Origin: Lineus longissimus
Taxonomy: Eukaryota; Nemertea; Pilidiophora; Heteronemertea; Lineidae
DNA: 64,000 nucleotides
Direction of reading: 5' to 3'
Assembly (NCBI RefSeq): GCF_910592395.1
Contig: NC_088310.1
Span: 379,501 to 443,500 of the forward strand
Shown: positions 1 through 11,788 of the stretch, in pieces
Layout of the letters: the number at the start of each line of letters is the position of its first letter
Numbering within the stretch: the first letter of the stretch is position 1
The notes under the pieces: generated by a model
Told to the model about the DNA's origin: nothing
What the model saw: only the letters and a program-made list of their open reading frames with translations
Databases searched by the model: none
Program-made: the position numbers and the translations under genes

Positions 1-539
1 GACATGAGTATGTTAAAACTGCATGGTACCAACCGTCACAATAGAGAACCTATGGTAAACCATGCTGATATCATACTTGTATTTAAACCGGATACTCGAC
101 TGACCGGTCTTCAAAGTTTCTTGCTTGTTGGTGATGCTCTGTGAACAATCGACTTGTGAACGATACATGACAGGAGTGGTTTATGAGAAAGCTCGGACAG
201 ACCAGTATAATGATAGCACATTCTAAACGTACACATGTATGCGTAGTTAAAGGCTATTCCCTACCAATGTGTGGTGATTCAACCCACTCTTATAGGTTTA
301 CATCACTGATACAGATCAAACCTTTAGTTTTCTCATCTGATAAAATGTCTTACGAGTTCTTCAAAACTGCTTTTAGACAAGCCAGGAAATTTGACCAGGA
401 TCTGAAGTGTTTGGCAGTCACTCAACTCAGACAATATAGCTGGAGATTAACTGAACTAAATCCGTGAATTCCAAATTCAATTTCAAAGATATTTTATTGC
501 AAACACTGCCTCCGATTCTGTGAGGGGACTCATAGTAGT

Positions 540-728
540 TGCGGTTCCACTACAGGAAAGTGCGGACTACATCCGAATTAGTTGTGATTCCATTACAGCT
601 AGTCCGGACTAAACAAGTCCGGCTCTCACTAAGACCGGTCTTATTAAGTGCGGATAGGACAAGCGGATTTAAGCCGAACTTAGAATAGACCCGGATCTAA
701 AGCAGAAATTACCTGTAATGGAACCGCA
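540..728. mobile_element. MITE-like element, copy 1
   Basis: About 189 bp beginning TGCGGTTCCACTACAGG and ending with the imperfect inverse, CCTGTAATGGAACCGCA. A second copy, about 90% alike by eye, lies at 56754-56942. The interior is rich in the palindromic word AGTCCGGACT. There is no coding capacity, so it is a non-autonomous DNA element by inference. The end word recurs inverted at about 970-982 (CTGTAGTGGAACC), so related sequence continues to about 985. Confidence 0.6.
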
Positions 729-756
729 TTAGTCCGGATTAAGATGAAGTTACTAA

Positions 757-866
757 GTACGGCTACAGGTGGCGTGTCAATGTGAACGTATTGCACATGA
801 GCGGAAGTGTTGGTTCTGTCAAAACAACACCTAACGCGCATAGAGTGGCGCCGCCTGTAGCCGTAC
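757..866. mobile_element. Short element with 18-bp inverted ends, nested beside the MITE
   Basis: The left end GTACGGCTACAGGTGGCG is mirrored at the right end (849-866) with one mismatch, enclosing about 74 bp of unrelated sequence. The flanks on both sides resemble the MITE family, so this looks like one small element inserted in another. No open reading frame. Confidence 0.45.
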
Positions 867-989
867 CTGTTAACTTACCAATCCTGTAGTCGAACTGCAC
901 CACATTCGTTAGTCCGGACTAAGCTAAGTTCGGACCTGATGCGGATGCGATAGAAACGGATCTAAACCCTGTAGTGGAACCAAGACTAG

Positions 990-3900
990 TATTTTCAACA
1001 TTGAATCAGCACTGCAGTCAGGAGAAATTTGAACCGAATATCCAGACTTAGCATCTGGATACAAGTATACCTTGGTGATGGCATAACCGGATACAAAGTC
1101 TGGTAATGACACTTAGATCGTTCCAACTTCTGTTGACTGTGGTGTTGATTCAAAGGCCTTAAAGAAGTATAACCAGTACCTAAGGATATCGCCATACCGA
1201 CTAGGTACTAATCCTGTCTTACTAATGTCAAAAACGCTTCGCAGCCCAAATGAAGTAGGCATGTGGCTTTTCTTTTTTTATATCACATGCAGCAGCACAC
1301 CCATATTGGCCAAGTCACTCTCAGAAAAATCGCAAAATTCCGTTAATCTCCAGCGAAAACAAATCTGATTATTTCCTGGTACTGTCCACACACCTCCATG
1401 TCGCCCTGGAGACATGTCTTTCCACCATCTTCTCTCGGGAATGGTTTCACACTCTCTATGAGGGCACCCATCACCCCATGGTGTCTAGTGAGCCCTCTTC
1501 TACCACTACTCTCTCTTGCCAATATGACATTGCTCCAATGGTTCAAGACTGGACCAGCTCACCGTTGATCATGAAATCATCAAACATCTGCAAAAAAAAA
1601 ACGTTGGATATTTTCAATCACCAATTTTAGAGCAAATGAAAACTGATGCGGTCGTTCTTCTACTACACCAGTTTAGTAGCAGTAGTCGGGATACGAGACA
1701 ACCTGGAAAGGGAACTTTAGTCAGATATGAAATACTGGAACATCATCAAATTGTCTGTGGCAATCTTCACTGCATCGACTGCTGCCAAACAGGATTTCCC
1801 AACTAAAAACCTGGATGTTAAGATTAGAAAAAGTGATAGGGTAACTTTTCCACTTGGGTTTTGGCCAGGGAATTCATTTGGCAAGATAGAAAGGACTGGA
1901 AAGTTACAAAACGAAAGATCCACTTAACCTTTCACATTGTGCAAAACTGCCAGGGTAATTCTGAACTACCCTGGATACCTTAGTAGGACAATTTGAATAT
2001 TTGAACCAGATTCAGTTGGCAGTTGGTCATTTCATATTGACGTTCAGCTTTCTAGACTACAATTTTGCAGTGTGGGGTGTTGTCTGAAACTGAAAGCACT
2101 TGGCTTTTTGCCAAGCGACTAAGATTTACATAATCGCATTATTATTTGACAGCATTCATGGAATCCACATTTGCCAAACCAACACTGACATATAACCGTA
2201 GCACTTTTTTAAGTTTAAATGATTATGGAAAGTGAGAGTTCCCCATGATGCAAATGGAAAATTTGGGACTTTCAAGCAAATGCAGTTAGTTGCATCAGTT
2301 TTATTTAGGGAGGAATAAGTGGTTTTGATAAATGCATTTATTCTGGAATGGCATGCATTTCATTATGGCAGGCACTATTGGCTCTATGCTATCAGCTCCA
2401 GGGTAGTTCAAACGTGTTTATTCATGTAACACAAGTACACACCATAAATGTCATAGTTATGAAAGTACGCCACAAGTTTTCATCTTGGGAATCCCCCAGC
2501 TATTCTAGCTAGTGAACCCACCCACACATGTATTTGTTGTATTTCTGTAGAAGTATTGATCATGTTTCAGGAAAGAGCTGAATCACAGGGTGTGAAATGG
2601 GTTTTTTTCGTATGAAAAGGTCATGGAATTTACAGTCAAATATCTTGTTCTTATTAGCACTTTTTGCCTCAAACTCCTGTGCTGCAGTCAATATGACAGT
2701 TCCTTTTTCGATAGTCTTTGTTCTCCAATAGTCAAAACCTGTCAAACCACTGGCAATGACTGGATCACCAATTGACCAACCACTTTTATGGTCTCAATGA
2801 TTGGTGGACAAGTGATCTGAGCATCTCATGATCTATGCTCTTTGCCAAAGTTTGAAAGGTCGGAGTACAAAATGAAGGATGTGACAAGCATTGTGAGCCC
2901 ATGAAATATGAAAATTCCCCACAATGAGTAAAATACACAAGAAAACTTCCCTTCTCAGAACTTCTTGAGACCTGAAGTCATGGGTATGAAACAAAAAATC
3001 CCCAAGTTCAACTAAGTCTCGCAAATATAACATTATTTGGTCTATGATCTATTGGTAATTCCAAAATTAGCAATTGGAAATTAGTTGACTTCCCTGTTAG
3101 TGTTAGTTGGTTTCAAGCCAACCCTTCTAATGAGACTTGTACGATTCCAAGAAGGAAAGTCATTTTACTAAATGCAGATATTTGAATTCTGAAATATGCA
3201 AAGGGTTTTCCAAACTGATAAGTGATGTAATTGATAGCCAACAGAAATGACAGGATAAGGATCTAGATAACAGTGACAAGGACAACTTCCCAGGCCATAA
3301 GCTCAAAGTGAAGGTTGACAACAAGAATCAGGTTTGAACACGTAAACAAAAAGTTTGTTGTGGAATCCCCAATTTCAACTCCCTCAAATCAAAACAGGAC
3401 ATAGCTTGAATTTATGACAACTGTTCACAGCCCACTGAACAGCTGTGACAAGGGATGGCCATAACAACAGCTGTCATAGCTCCCAAGCCTAATCAGAAAG
3501 CAAACTTGGTAAAGACGAGTTCCAGCATGGAATGACACAGTTGAAAAAGAAGACGGATCAAGCATTAAAGATGAATGGACTTCATTGGTTGAATAGACCA
3601 AATTTCCCCAGACTGTAGTGTGTCATATATCTTGGGATGAGGTTAAAATGAAAGTGGATCTGATTGAATGCGGTTCTAAAGTTCATTGTGTAAATGGCCC
3701 TCTAATCGAGATGTCACTTCCAGATTCAATCATGCTATCAAATATTCTTAAGCATAGGTACTCCCAAGTCTGCTATCAAAGGCCAACGATATTTATGGAC
3801 TTCACCGATGGCCTGTTAACTGCCAAAGAACAATGGCAATCATTCAGTTATTTCTAATTGCACCACTTTCACAAGTTGGAATCCCCCCACCCCACAGGCC

Positions 3901-5296
3901 ATTTCATTCGACTACAAATAACATTTCTTACTAAAACATACATTTTTTACCTTCATTTCTAAAATGAGTCATGAGTCCGTAATGCCACAAGTATTGACTG
4001 AAGGAAATTCAGCTTGAACATAGAGGAAATCATGTACTTAAAACATGCCAAACTCATGGCGAATAGATGGCTGGGGAAATCCAACTTTGATAATTCAGAG
4101 TATAATACATGTATCAGGAATCTCTCAAATGCCTAGTATCTCAAGTTTAATCAGGCACTCGAGGTTAGAAGGCTCACTGCCATGACAGAAGATCCAAATA
4201 GAAAATCATCTTTTAAACCAGTATCAAAAGTACAATTACTTGTAAGTTGCCGAATCGTAACATCGAGATTAAAGGCTCAAAATGTTCTTGCAACTTCTTT
4301 GATCCAACTGTATTGTTCACCATAAAAGCTTTCCAGGTTTATAATCTGCAATCAAATGGCCGCTGGGTCTTCCCCTCTGCCCTCTCAGTCCACATAACCC
4401 AAAGTGAAGCTACTGAACCAACTTGTCAATGATTATGCGGGACTCTCCAGGACCCCACCTGACTTCCTGGTCCCTGACCAGTCTGGCATGAAAACCTCCA
4501 ACAATCACTTATGTCAGATAAAAGCGAGGTCCCAGGGCCTCATAGGTTATGGGACAATGCCATGAGTGTACCGGTTAGAATAAACCAGGCTGGGGGAAAA
4601 GAAACATGTAATAAACAAAAAATATCACGCCCATCAACATTGTACACTGTAAAGTCAGCCATTTTTATGTTCTTGGCTGGGGAATTAACTTTGAAAAGAC
4701 ACTTGATTATACATGTATGAATGCCTTTATTATAACATGACACTGGTTAATATGACCACTAAATAAGTTCCGACAAGCAGAATCAAATTCTAAAATAAAT
4801 AAAGCAAATATACAGATGCAACTACCAATCGAAACAGATACTAGTAAATGTATAGGAAACGATGTGCAAGACATCAAAACTTTCATACAAAGAAGCCCCT
4901 TATGAACCAGCATTGGGGAATATCACAGTTAGTGTCAGTAATCATTTGAGAATAGTGTTCAGATGCAAAAGTGACTTAATCCATGTCAAGTCTTATCAGG
5001 CAAACGCAAATTTACTGTACGTCAACTTTTTACATGAATTTCAACATAATTTGAAATGCTTTAGTGTTAAGGTTCAATTTTAATTTTGTTCGAAATGACT
5101 TTTAGAGGCTTTTGCATCAGAACTGTTCATGTCTAGTTTAGACAACACTTGAGGTATCTAGTGCCTAATCTGTCTACCAGGGCACACGTTGTCTTCCCCG
5201 TCTCATGGGTTCAGTGGCTCTGTTATCTGCCCTAGTTCTCTTGTTCTTTTGTTAGTAAATTGTATGCGCATCCATGATTATGGTACAGCTGCCTCT
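990..5296. other. No recognised gene
   Basis: I found no exon with family similarity on either strand. Part of the right end may be 3' UTR or a last exon of the IkB gene. A kB-like word, GGGAATCCCC, occurs at 2487-2496. Open frames here are short and look like chance. Confidence 0.5.
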
Positions 5297-8200
5297 TCAA
5301 AACACCCACACATCCATTGGCATTGTTTCTTGATGATAACGACTGCCACGATTAGAGATATCTAAACAATGAAAGTGTGAGCATACCTCAATATCTTCCG
5401 AAGCATCACTGTCGTCTTCCAACTCCGAACAATCAAGGTCAGAATGATCGGCACCACACTGGACTAAATACTCGACGACACGATGGAACCGCTTTTCATT
5501 GGCCAACATCACTGGTGACAGGTTGTAGAATGTCGTTGCATCGATATCAACTGCACACTCTTCCACCAGATGGCGTATGGTGCTTTCATTGTTTAATTCA
5601 ACTGCCAGGTGGATTGCCCGTTTTCCATTTCGCCCCTCCTGGAAGAAATAGAGCAGATATATTATGATAATGAAATCAAGACAAGTACAGCATTGAAAGG
5701 ACAGGGGTGTTCTGGACTTCAAACAAAATGTTAACTCTTGAAAATGCCATGTTTTTGCAGCCATTCAATTTGAACCTGAACTGTTTTTACCCAGTGTGAA
5801 TGTGGTGGCAAAAGGTTCTGTAGCCACGAGTTCCCCTGCTGAAGATCAAACTCATATCAAATTAATAACTCTTATCAACTCTTAATAAAATCAAGCTTTC
5901 ATCAGGCTTTGTGATGTTCCTGTTCCTGGTGTTTTGTTGAAGTTCATAGCGTGATCAACTGAGCATGCTGGCCTTTCACCCGTTAAGCCAAATGATACCG
6001 AGGAAAACTTCTGGCCCATATGTTAATTGATGTTTGCCTTACCTGAGCATCAACGTCAGCATCAAGACGAGCCAGCTCCGCCATGACGTCAAGATGACCT
6101 TCTATTGTTGCAAGGTGGAATGGGGTTAAACCTAAAAGGGTAGCAGAAAATAAAAATGATTAAGAACATTGACGAGGATCTATACATGGTGTGATAAGGG
6201 CACAAGCAGACATGTTTCCACTTGTTTGTAATGAGTCTTTGCAGTATCCAACACTTCTACCAACATTTCTCAGCAGCTGTCAGCCGTTGTTGCTCAAACA
6301 TATTATTTGATATTCAAACTTTTCATCAATGTTTTATGCGAAGAAGCATGGGCATATTAGATGTAGTTAATAGACTGCTTCATTTCCAACCATCAGCAAC
6401 GTGATGCAGCTCATCACAGTGCCGCACTCTTCAAGACGTATGTTGCTTTCTGACGAGATTGTCACACTCACCATCATAGTTCCTGGCATTCAAGTCCTGA
6501 GGTATTCTCTGCACACGCGTCGGGTACTTGCAAGGGTACATTCGCACTTCTTCGGCAGAAATTGGCTTTGTGATCTGCTTCACCATTTGTAAATCGCCAT
6601 TCCGGCTCGCCACATGGAGTGCTGTATCACCATGACGATCCGTCTTTTCAATGTCTGCTCCTGCCACCATGAGGCGACGGATGACTTTCGTTTGTTTCGT
6701 AAGGGCTGCCAGTATCAGGGGAGTTTGCATCATATGGTTCTCAAGATTGAGACAGTCTCGGTTCGAGACTTTTGAAATTATCTCGAACGCTCGTTGCGTC
6801 AGCATGTAGATGATGTTCAGATGTAGAATGCTGGAAAGAGAAGGGCTAAAGATTATTAAAAATATCTAACAAATATTTTCGTTTTTAGCCAGATTACAAA
6901 TGGTATGTATTTTGTCATCATTTTTGATTTTATGCACGTGATAACTAATACAGGTTGGCTTTCTCTTTGAATGTTCATAACAGGGTCAATCATGTTCAAG
7001 CAAACTGCTCAAGGCCAGGATCAGGGTTTACATAATTGTTGGAACAGCCAATTATCAGGGCCTTATTGTTATTGCACAAAGACTTGCCAATTTAATCACA
7101 AGTCAGCTGGCCACGATTTTGAAGTCCTGTTGGAAGTTTGCCACTGGGGATTCCCCAAGTTTTTGGCAACCAGTGTTAGCCAACTAAACAACACCTTTGG
7201 TGGTGTTTTGAGTTGCTATGACTCAGGTTACACTGTGAGTGGTTCATGACTCAAATGCTATTGCGGGTGGGGAATTTTTTGCTAATCCCAATAGGTATTG
7301 AAAAACCCTTTTTTGTTGCCTTGGATAAGAACAGAAGCCATACCTAAAGTTGGTTTGAGTGAAAACTAAGAAAAGATAAACTATTTTGTCAACATTGAAA
7401 AAAAGACAAAAAGATGCCCCTCGCTCATGAAATTGAACAAATGTTGGTTGAAGGAAAGTCATGAAGTCAGGACATCTCTAAGCTTGGCTTTCATTCAATG
7501 ATGACAATGTGACTTAGGGATATTCATCCACCGGTACATCATCATTACCAGTCAGTCAGATAATCAAGTAGGATTTCAATCCTAGGTTAGGTTGTTATAA
7601 AGATGAAGTCCCCAAGATTCATTCATCCACAGTAAAGAAATACTTCAGAACCTGCAAAAGACATTCAGTTAGTTTTCATCTGTTGGTCCTTGTCACTGAT
7701 GTCAGTCCTTGGCTCTTATTTCATGTCCAAGGACACCGTCTCGCACCTCAAATTCTGAAAGAGTAATCAATTACATTTTCATCCATCAGTCTGATCAGAC
7801 ACTTACGTATCTCCATCTTGGTTCTTCTCAAGTGTCCCATAATCATTAGGACACGGTACGGCCTCGTCGAAATTGCAAAGAACAGCTCTTTCACCAGATT
7901 CCCCCACAGCAACATCCTCCTCGATGCCTTCATCAAAACAATCTTCATCAAGTCCTTTCGTCACCGTTTCTGTCAACGGTTCAAGTGGCATTGACTGTTT
8001 CACCTTTAAAGAACTGTCAATGCTTGAACCAACCGATCGGAGTGACGTGATGCTGTCACCGTAGGCAGAGTCTAAACTCGTCGTGCAAATCGACTGTGTG
8101 AACCCAGAGTCCGTTCCAATTTTCTTTTGAATGCGTGTAAGAACAGGATCTATCGCAATCTTATCACGAGAATGGCACTCGCTTCTGGGGATTACAACAA

Positions 8201-8327
8201 ATGAATCAACGTGGAGTGTGTCTTTTAATTCGAGTTGACCTAACGATTGCCGAACATGGCCGACTCCCATAGGTTCTTCAGCGCAACAGTCAGAGACTAC
8301 CGATGATGATAAATTTGAACCATCCAT
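5297..8327 (-). CDS. NF-kappa-B inhibitor (IkB / Cactus-like), six ankyrin repeats
   Basis: IkB proteins hold Rel/NF-kB dimers in the cytoplasm until IKK phosphorylates an N-terminal degron. Exons on the minus strand: 8327-7807, 6830-6472, 6131-6043, 5638-5387 (or read-through to the stop at 5297). All phases match: the first junction rebuilds DGDTILHL and the second NYDGLTPFHLA, both typical of IkB ankyrin repeats 1 and 4. Residues 1-170 are acidic and Ser-rich with two degron-like motifs, DSGFTQS (73-79) and DSAYGDS (86-92). Six ankyrin repeats follow, then an acidic PEST-like tail (SELEDDSDASEDIE). Length is about 407-436 aa. The first ATG in the open frame is at 8327; the frame extends upstream only through a TTG. 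A good donor (GTATGC) sits at 5386-5381, so a further 3' exon may exist; otherwise translation runs to 5297. Family assignment is secure; which IkB paralogue it is cannot be said. Confidence 0.9.
7146..7156. promoter_or_regulatory. kB-like site in intron 1 of the IkB gene
   Basis: GGGGATTCCCC fits the Rel/NF-kB consensus GGGRNWYYCC on both strands. It lies in intron 1 of the IkB-like gene. Function is inferred from match and position only. Confidence 0.45.
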
Positions 8328-8638
8328 GGTTAAAAGTGTTGAATTATCCAAGCAGCTGTGTAGCTCACGCTCAAAGGGTTAACCCTAGTGCAGTGCACTG
8401 TGCACTTGAGTGTTGAACAATATTGTTGGTGTCCGCCTAAAAAATGGCGTCGAAATTATTTCGACAAAAGTACACAAATAACACAAATGTACGTCTCAAA
8501 TAAACTACTCTCTGGTTGCTACAAATGTTCAAGACCAATAAGGTCAAATTTGGGAAGGCTTCGTTTTATAAAATTGCGGATATCTGGAAAAATCCGGGCA
8601 AAATGATTGTGAGGACTTCCAAAAGGAAAAATATTTTT

Positions 8639-8648
8639 GGGATTCCCC
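8639..8648. promoter_or_regulatory. kB-like site upstream of the IkB gene
   Basis: GGGATTCCCC matches the kB consensus 10/10 and lies about 310 bp upstream of the start codon at 8327. Inducible feedback of IkB genes by NF-kB is well known in animals; here it is inferred. Confidence 0.45.
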
Positions 8649-8819
8649 AAGATTTCAATTTCCAACCTCCAGCCTAAGAATTATTGTTTACGCATGCGCA
8701 ATTCGTGTAAAACGTATGAGCCCATTTCTGTGCGTGGAGCTAGACAAGCGCATTCGCTGTTCACGTGAACATGATTGAACGTCATCAATTATCATAAAGC
8801 ATGAATATAATTAGAAAAT

Positions 8820-8829
8820 GGGGATTCCC
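8820..8829. promoter_or_regulatory. second kB-like site upstream of the IkB gene
   Basis: GGGGATTCCC matches the kB consensus and lies about 490 bp upstream of the IkB start codon, 170 bp from the site at 8639. The transcription start is not known. Confidence 0.45.
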
Positions 8830-8849
8830 AGATTTCTACGGCTTATTTA

Positions 8850-8930
8850 AAGGGACAATATAGGCAGCAGCTAGGCAGGCAAGATAAAGTTACACAGAGT
8901 CGCCAAGAGGGGTCTCTCACATCTCACAGT
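8850..8930. repeat. Dispersed repeat, copy 1
   Basis: About 80 bp (TAGGCAGCAGCTAGGCAGG through the run GGGTCTCTCACA) recurs in the same orientation at 21702-21781 with a handful of differences. Class unknown. Confidence 0.6.
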
Positions 8931-9570
8931 AGATCGAAATGATTCACGCTTTGTATATACGAGGGATTAATTAGGCCTATGGCCAAATGAGCCCCTGGCC
9001 CTCTCTGCCTAAAGTCCCCCGTTAATAGGCCTATAAGGACTATGTGACTTATTTGAAATTTTCCCAGGCTCAATTTCCCATCCCAGATAGCAAAATTTAT
9101 GGGCCCTATAATGGCTAATGTATATGGGCAAGTGGGCAAATGTGGACCCCAATTTTGCACACCCAGACCCCATGTGGAATGTGCACCCGGGTTTTCGGAT
9201 GGGGACCATGACATTGTGGGAAAACTTGGCATATGTAGGTTTGGACTTCTTTTTGGGTTCATCGAATGGCATTTTAATATAACCTCCAGCACGAGGTACA
9301 GTGATTCTGAAAAAAATCCCCTGACATGATAACATAGGCTATAACCGCATCTCTGGAACACATGATTGATAGTGTTGCTAATTGCTTTCAAGCTATCGAA
9401 AATTAAGGGCACTCAGACTTGGGCCTCTATCCTTCCTATTGGCCTGGTCACATGAACTGTTGAGGATTGCTCCGAAGTAATCTTTGCTATCGAGCTCGTT
9501 CATTGGTTTGCTTTGAGATGGATTATCAGTTGTGGATCTGCTCGTGCTGTCCTTGGCTCTGGGTGTAACA
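8931..9570. other. No recognised gene
   Basis: The overlapping open frames on both strands between 8924 and 9412 show no protein family features. Probably old repeat sequence. Confidence 0.4.
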
Positions 9571-9574
9571 GCAT

Positions 9575-9772
9575 TTTTTTATCTCGCCAGGTCTGGTTGT
9601 GACAGTATCTGCAATCTCATCAGGTCTGGTTGCAATTGTGCCAGCATCTCCTGTCTATCAGGTCTGGTTGTGACAGCATATGCTGTATTATCGGGTCTGG
9701 TTGTGGCAGCATATTATGGTATGGTTGTTGCAGTATCTGCTGTCTGCTGTCTCATCAGGTCTGTTTTCTGAT
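9575..9772. repeat. Degenerate minisatellite with CTGGTTGTGAC core
   Basis: Five or so diverged units of about 35-40 bp share the core TCAGGTCTGGTTGTGACAG. The core resembles that of the large array at 22650-25970 and of the array at 45070-45540. Confidence 0.55.
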
Positions 9773-10260
9773 TTCATGCAATCCCTTTATGAAAATGATC
9801 AGGTATTCACCATGTGAAAATGAGACATATTTTTCCTAAGGGGGAGACAATGTCATCCCTGTAGAAACATGGTGCACTACGTTGGGAGAGTACACATCTA
9901 GATCAGACAGAGTACGCATAGTGAAGGGGCATGGCAGTGGCACATCCAGCAAAGGCTTGGTGCACTCCCTAGCAATATGGCGAGCTGTTTAGGGAGGGCA
10001 GATCCAGAAGAGATATGATGCACTACTCTCTCATTGGCCGAAAGTCATTTCTGCAGGTAACAATATGGAGCGACGGTAAAATACACAGGCTCGTTGCGGT
10101 GAAAAAACAGAAATTTCCTCGTTCTAGCATAAAAGTTATTTGATGGATTGACACTTAAAGGTAGAAATGCCCAAAGGAACAAATCTGATACTTCCGCGCT
10201 CGTCACGTCATGAGCACCGTGCTGAATATGTACCGGCTACCGCTCTCTGCATTTCAATTG

Positions 10261-10341
10261 TCCTTCGGTAGCTCAGTGCATGGTCTGTGGTCTGGTCTGT
10301 TTGGTTTTTCTTTTTGCGCTGGTTCGAATCCCACCGGGGAA
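10261..10341 (+). mobile_element. tRNA-derived SINE head or degenerate tRNA
   Basis: An A-box-like TAGCTCAGTGCATGG and a perfect B box, GGTTCGAATCC, are spaced as in a tRNA. The acceptor and T stems do not pair properly and the anticodon arm is replaced by a T-rich stretch, so a functional tRNA is unlikely. It is followed by an A-rich segment and a short hairpin (TATCAC/GTGATA). Confidence 0.4.
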
Positions 10342-10344
10342 TGT

Positions 10345-11788
10345 TTGAGAAATAAAATGTATCACGCTGTGATACATATACATGTTGTTCTTTCCGCATC
10401 CGAAAGATGGCTGAGATAAGTAGTGCTATCAAGCCCTGTCATACCTTGATGCTGCCTAGAATGGCCTGACTTGAGGATTCGACCGATATAAATATTCATC
10501 GTAAGTAAGCTTGGCCATATAGCCCGGCTACATTTTAAGGGAAATTCAGGATGCCGTGGGGCTGCTATGATGACAACCGCCGGCGGGTACACCACCCCTT
10601 TAATCGAAAATGCTGCCATCTATCCATATACGTGATCACCAATCTCGCGTCAATACAACTTCGACCTGAGAAGACAAACTGTCTCTTGTTTGCACTGGAG
10701 ATATTCGGACTGGATGTGATTGTCTCGTTATTTCCCTCTTCCGGTGAGTACAGCCTTCATCTTGTCACATAGCTATAGCAGCCGGGGGAAATGGTTAACC
10801 CGTCCCCGGGACCAGGGTTAGCCCTTCTCATCCCCAGCCGTAGTCTGGGGAACGCGTACGGGATACCTCTTCCGAACGACAGGATTTTCCAGCGCAAAGG
10901 ATTTGGCGGACACGTCTAGCTGAATGAAACCGATGCGTTCCTGTTTTTTTATCAACATCGCTCATTACTTCATCATGGCCAAACAATCTTATTGTATTAT
11001 TGTCACTATTGACTTGGGGGAAAATGGATAAGAAAAACAACAGCTGTCCGACCAATACTGGTTGAGTTAATGTCATTCAGTTACATTTTGTGACTGAAGC
11101 CAAATCACAAATTTCTCCTTTTTAATCATGGGTTGTATGGGAACATAAGCTATTTCGGGATACATAATTCAGAATGATGAGAAAAACCTATAAGTTTCAA
11201 CTGAAACTAACAATCTGATTTTGAAAACGTGGTATATATCACCTGGTTGTGCAAACGCTATGTTATGTTCGCTGTCGCGCCTGATCACACTTTTGAATGG
11301 TATATGATAAAGCCCATGTAAAAATCACATCTCCTTTCAGTGAACAAACATTGTCAAGCTGTCCTGCAGAAGGGTGGTGTGCCATATTTGCATGACTGCC
11401 CGTTATATATCAATCTGTTTATATTCTTCCAATGTTTACAGTACCTTAGCAACCACGTCAATGGCTGATTGAATTCATCTCAGCATGTGACATATCAATA
11501 TCGATCTGCTAATGTCGTCCTTTCTCAACTGAAAGGGACAATAACATGGACAAACCAAGTCGTCGCATTTGAAGGGACGTCACATTCAGACGCGTTTATT
11601 TGTGTTACGGTGGTACGAGGATTCAATCCAGGTCATAACGGCTCTTGGTCGATTTTACTCTCGCTGTATATATCTGTCGAAAGCTCGGGGGTCTTTTTGC
11701 AGCGTATGGGTGAAAACTATAGGAGACAGTATTGATCGTTGAGACTTCTTACAGGCCGTTTTTTCAGTTTGTGTAACAGCCTATCGTG
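10345..11788. other. No recognised gene upstream of the METTL27-like gene
   Basis: No exon was recognised. An untranslated first exon of the downstream gene may lie here; a pyrimidine run and AG at about 11761-11780 could be its acceptor. Confidence 0.35.

Noticed and set aside
6222-6592. Plus-strand open frames opposite the ankyrin exon
   Set aside because: The minus strand carries the ankyrin coding sequence; these are shadows.
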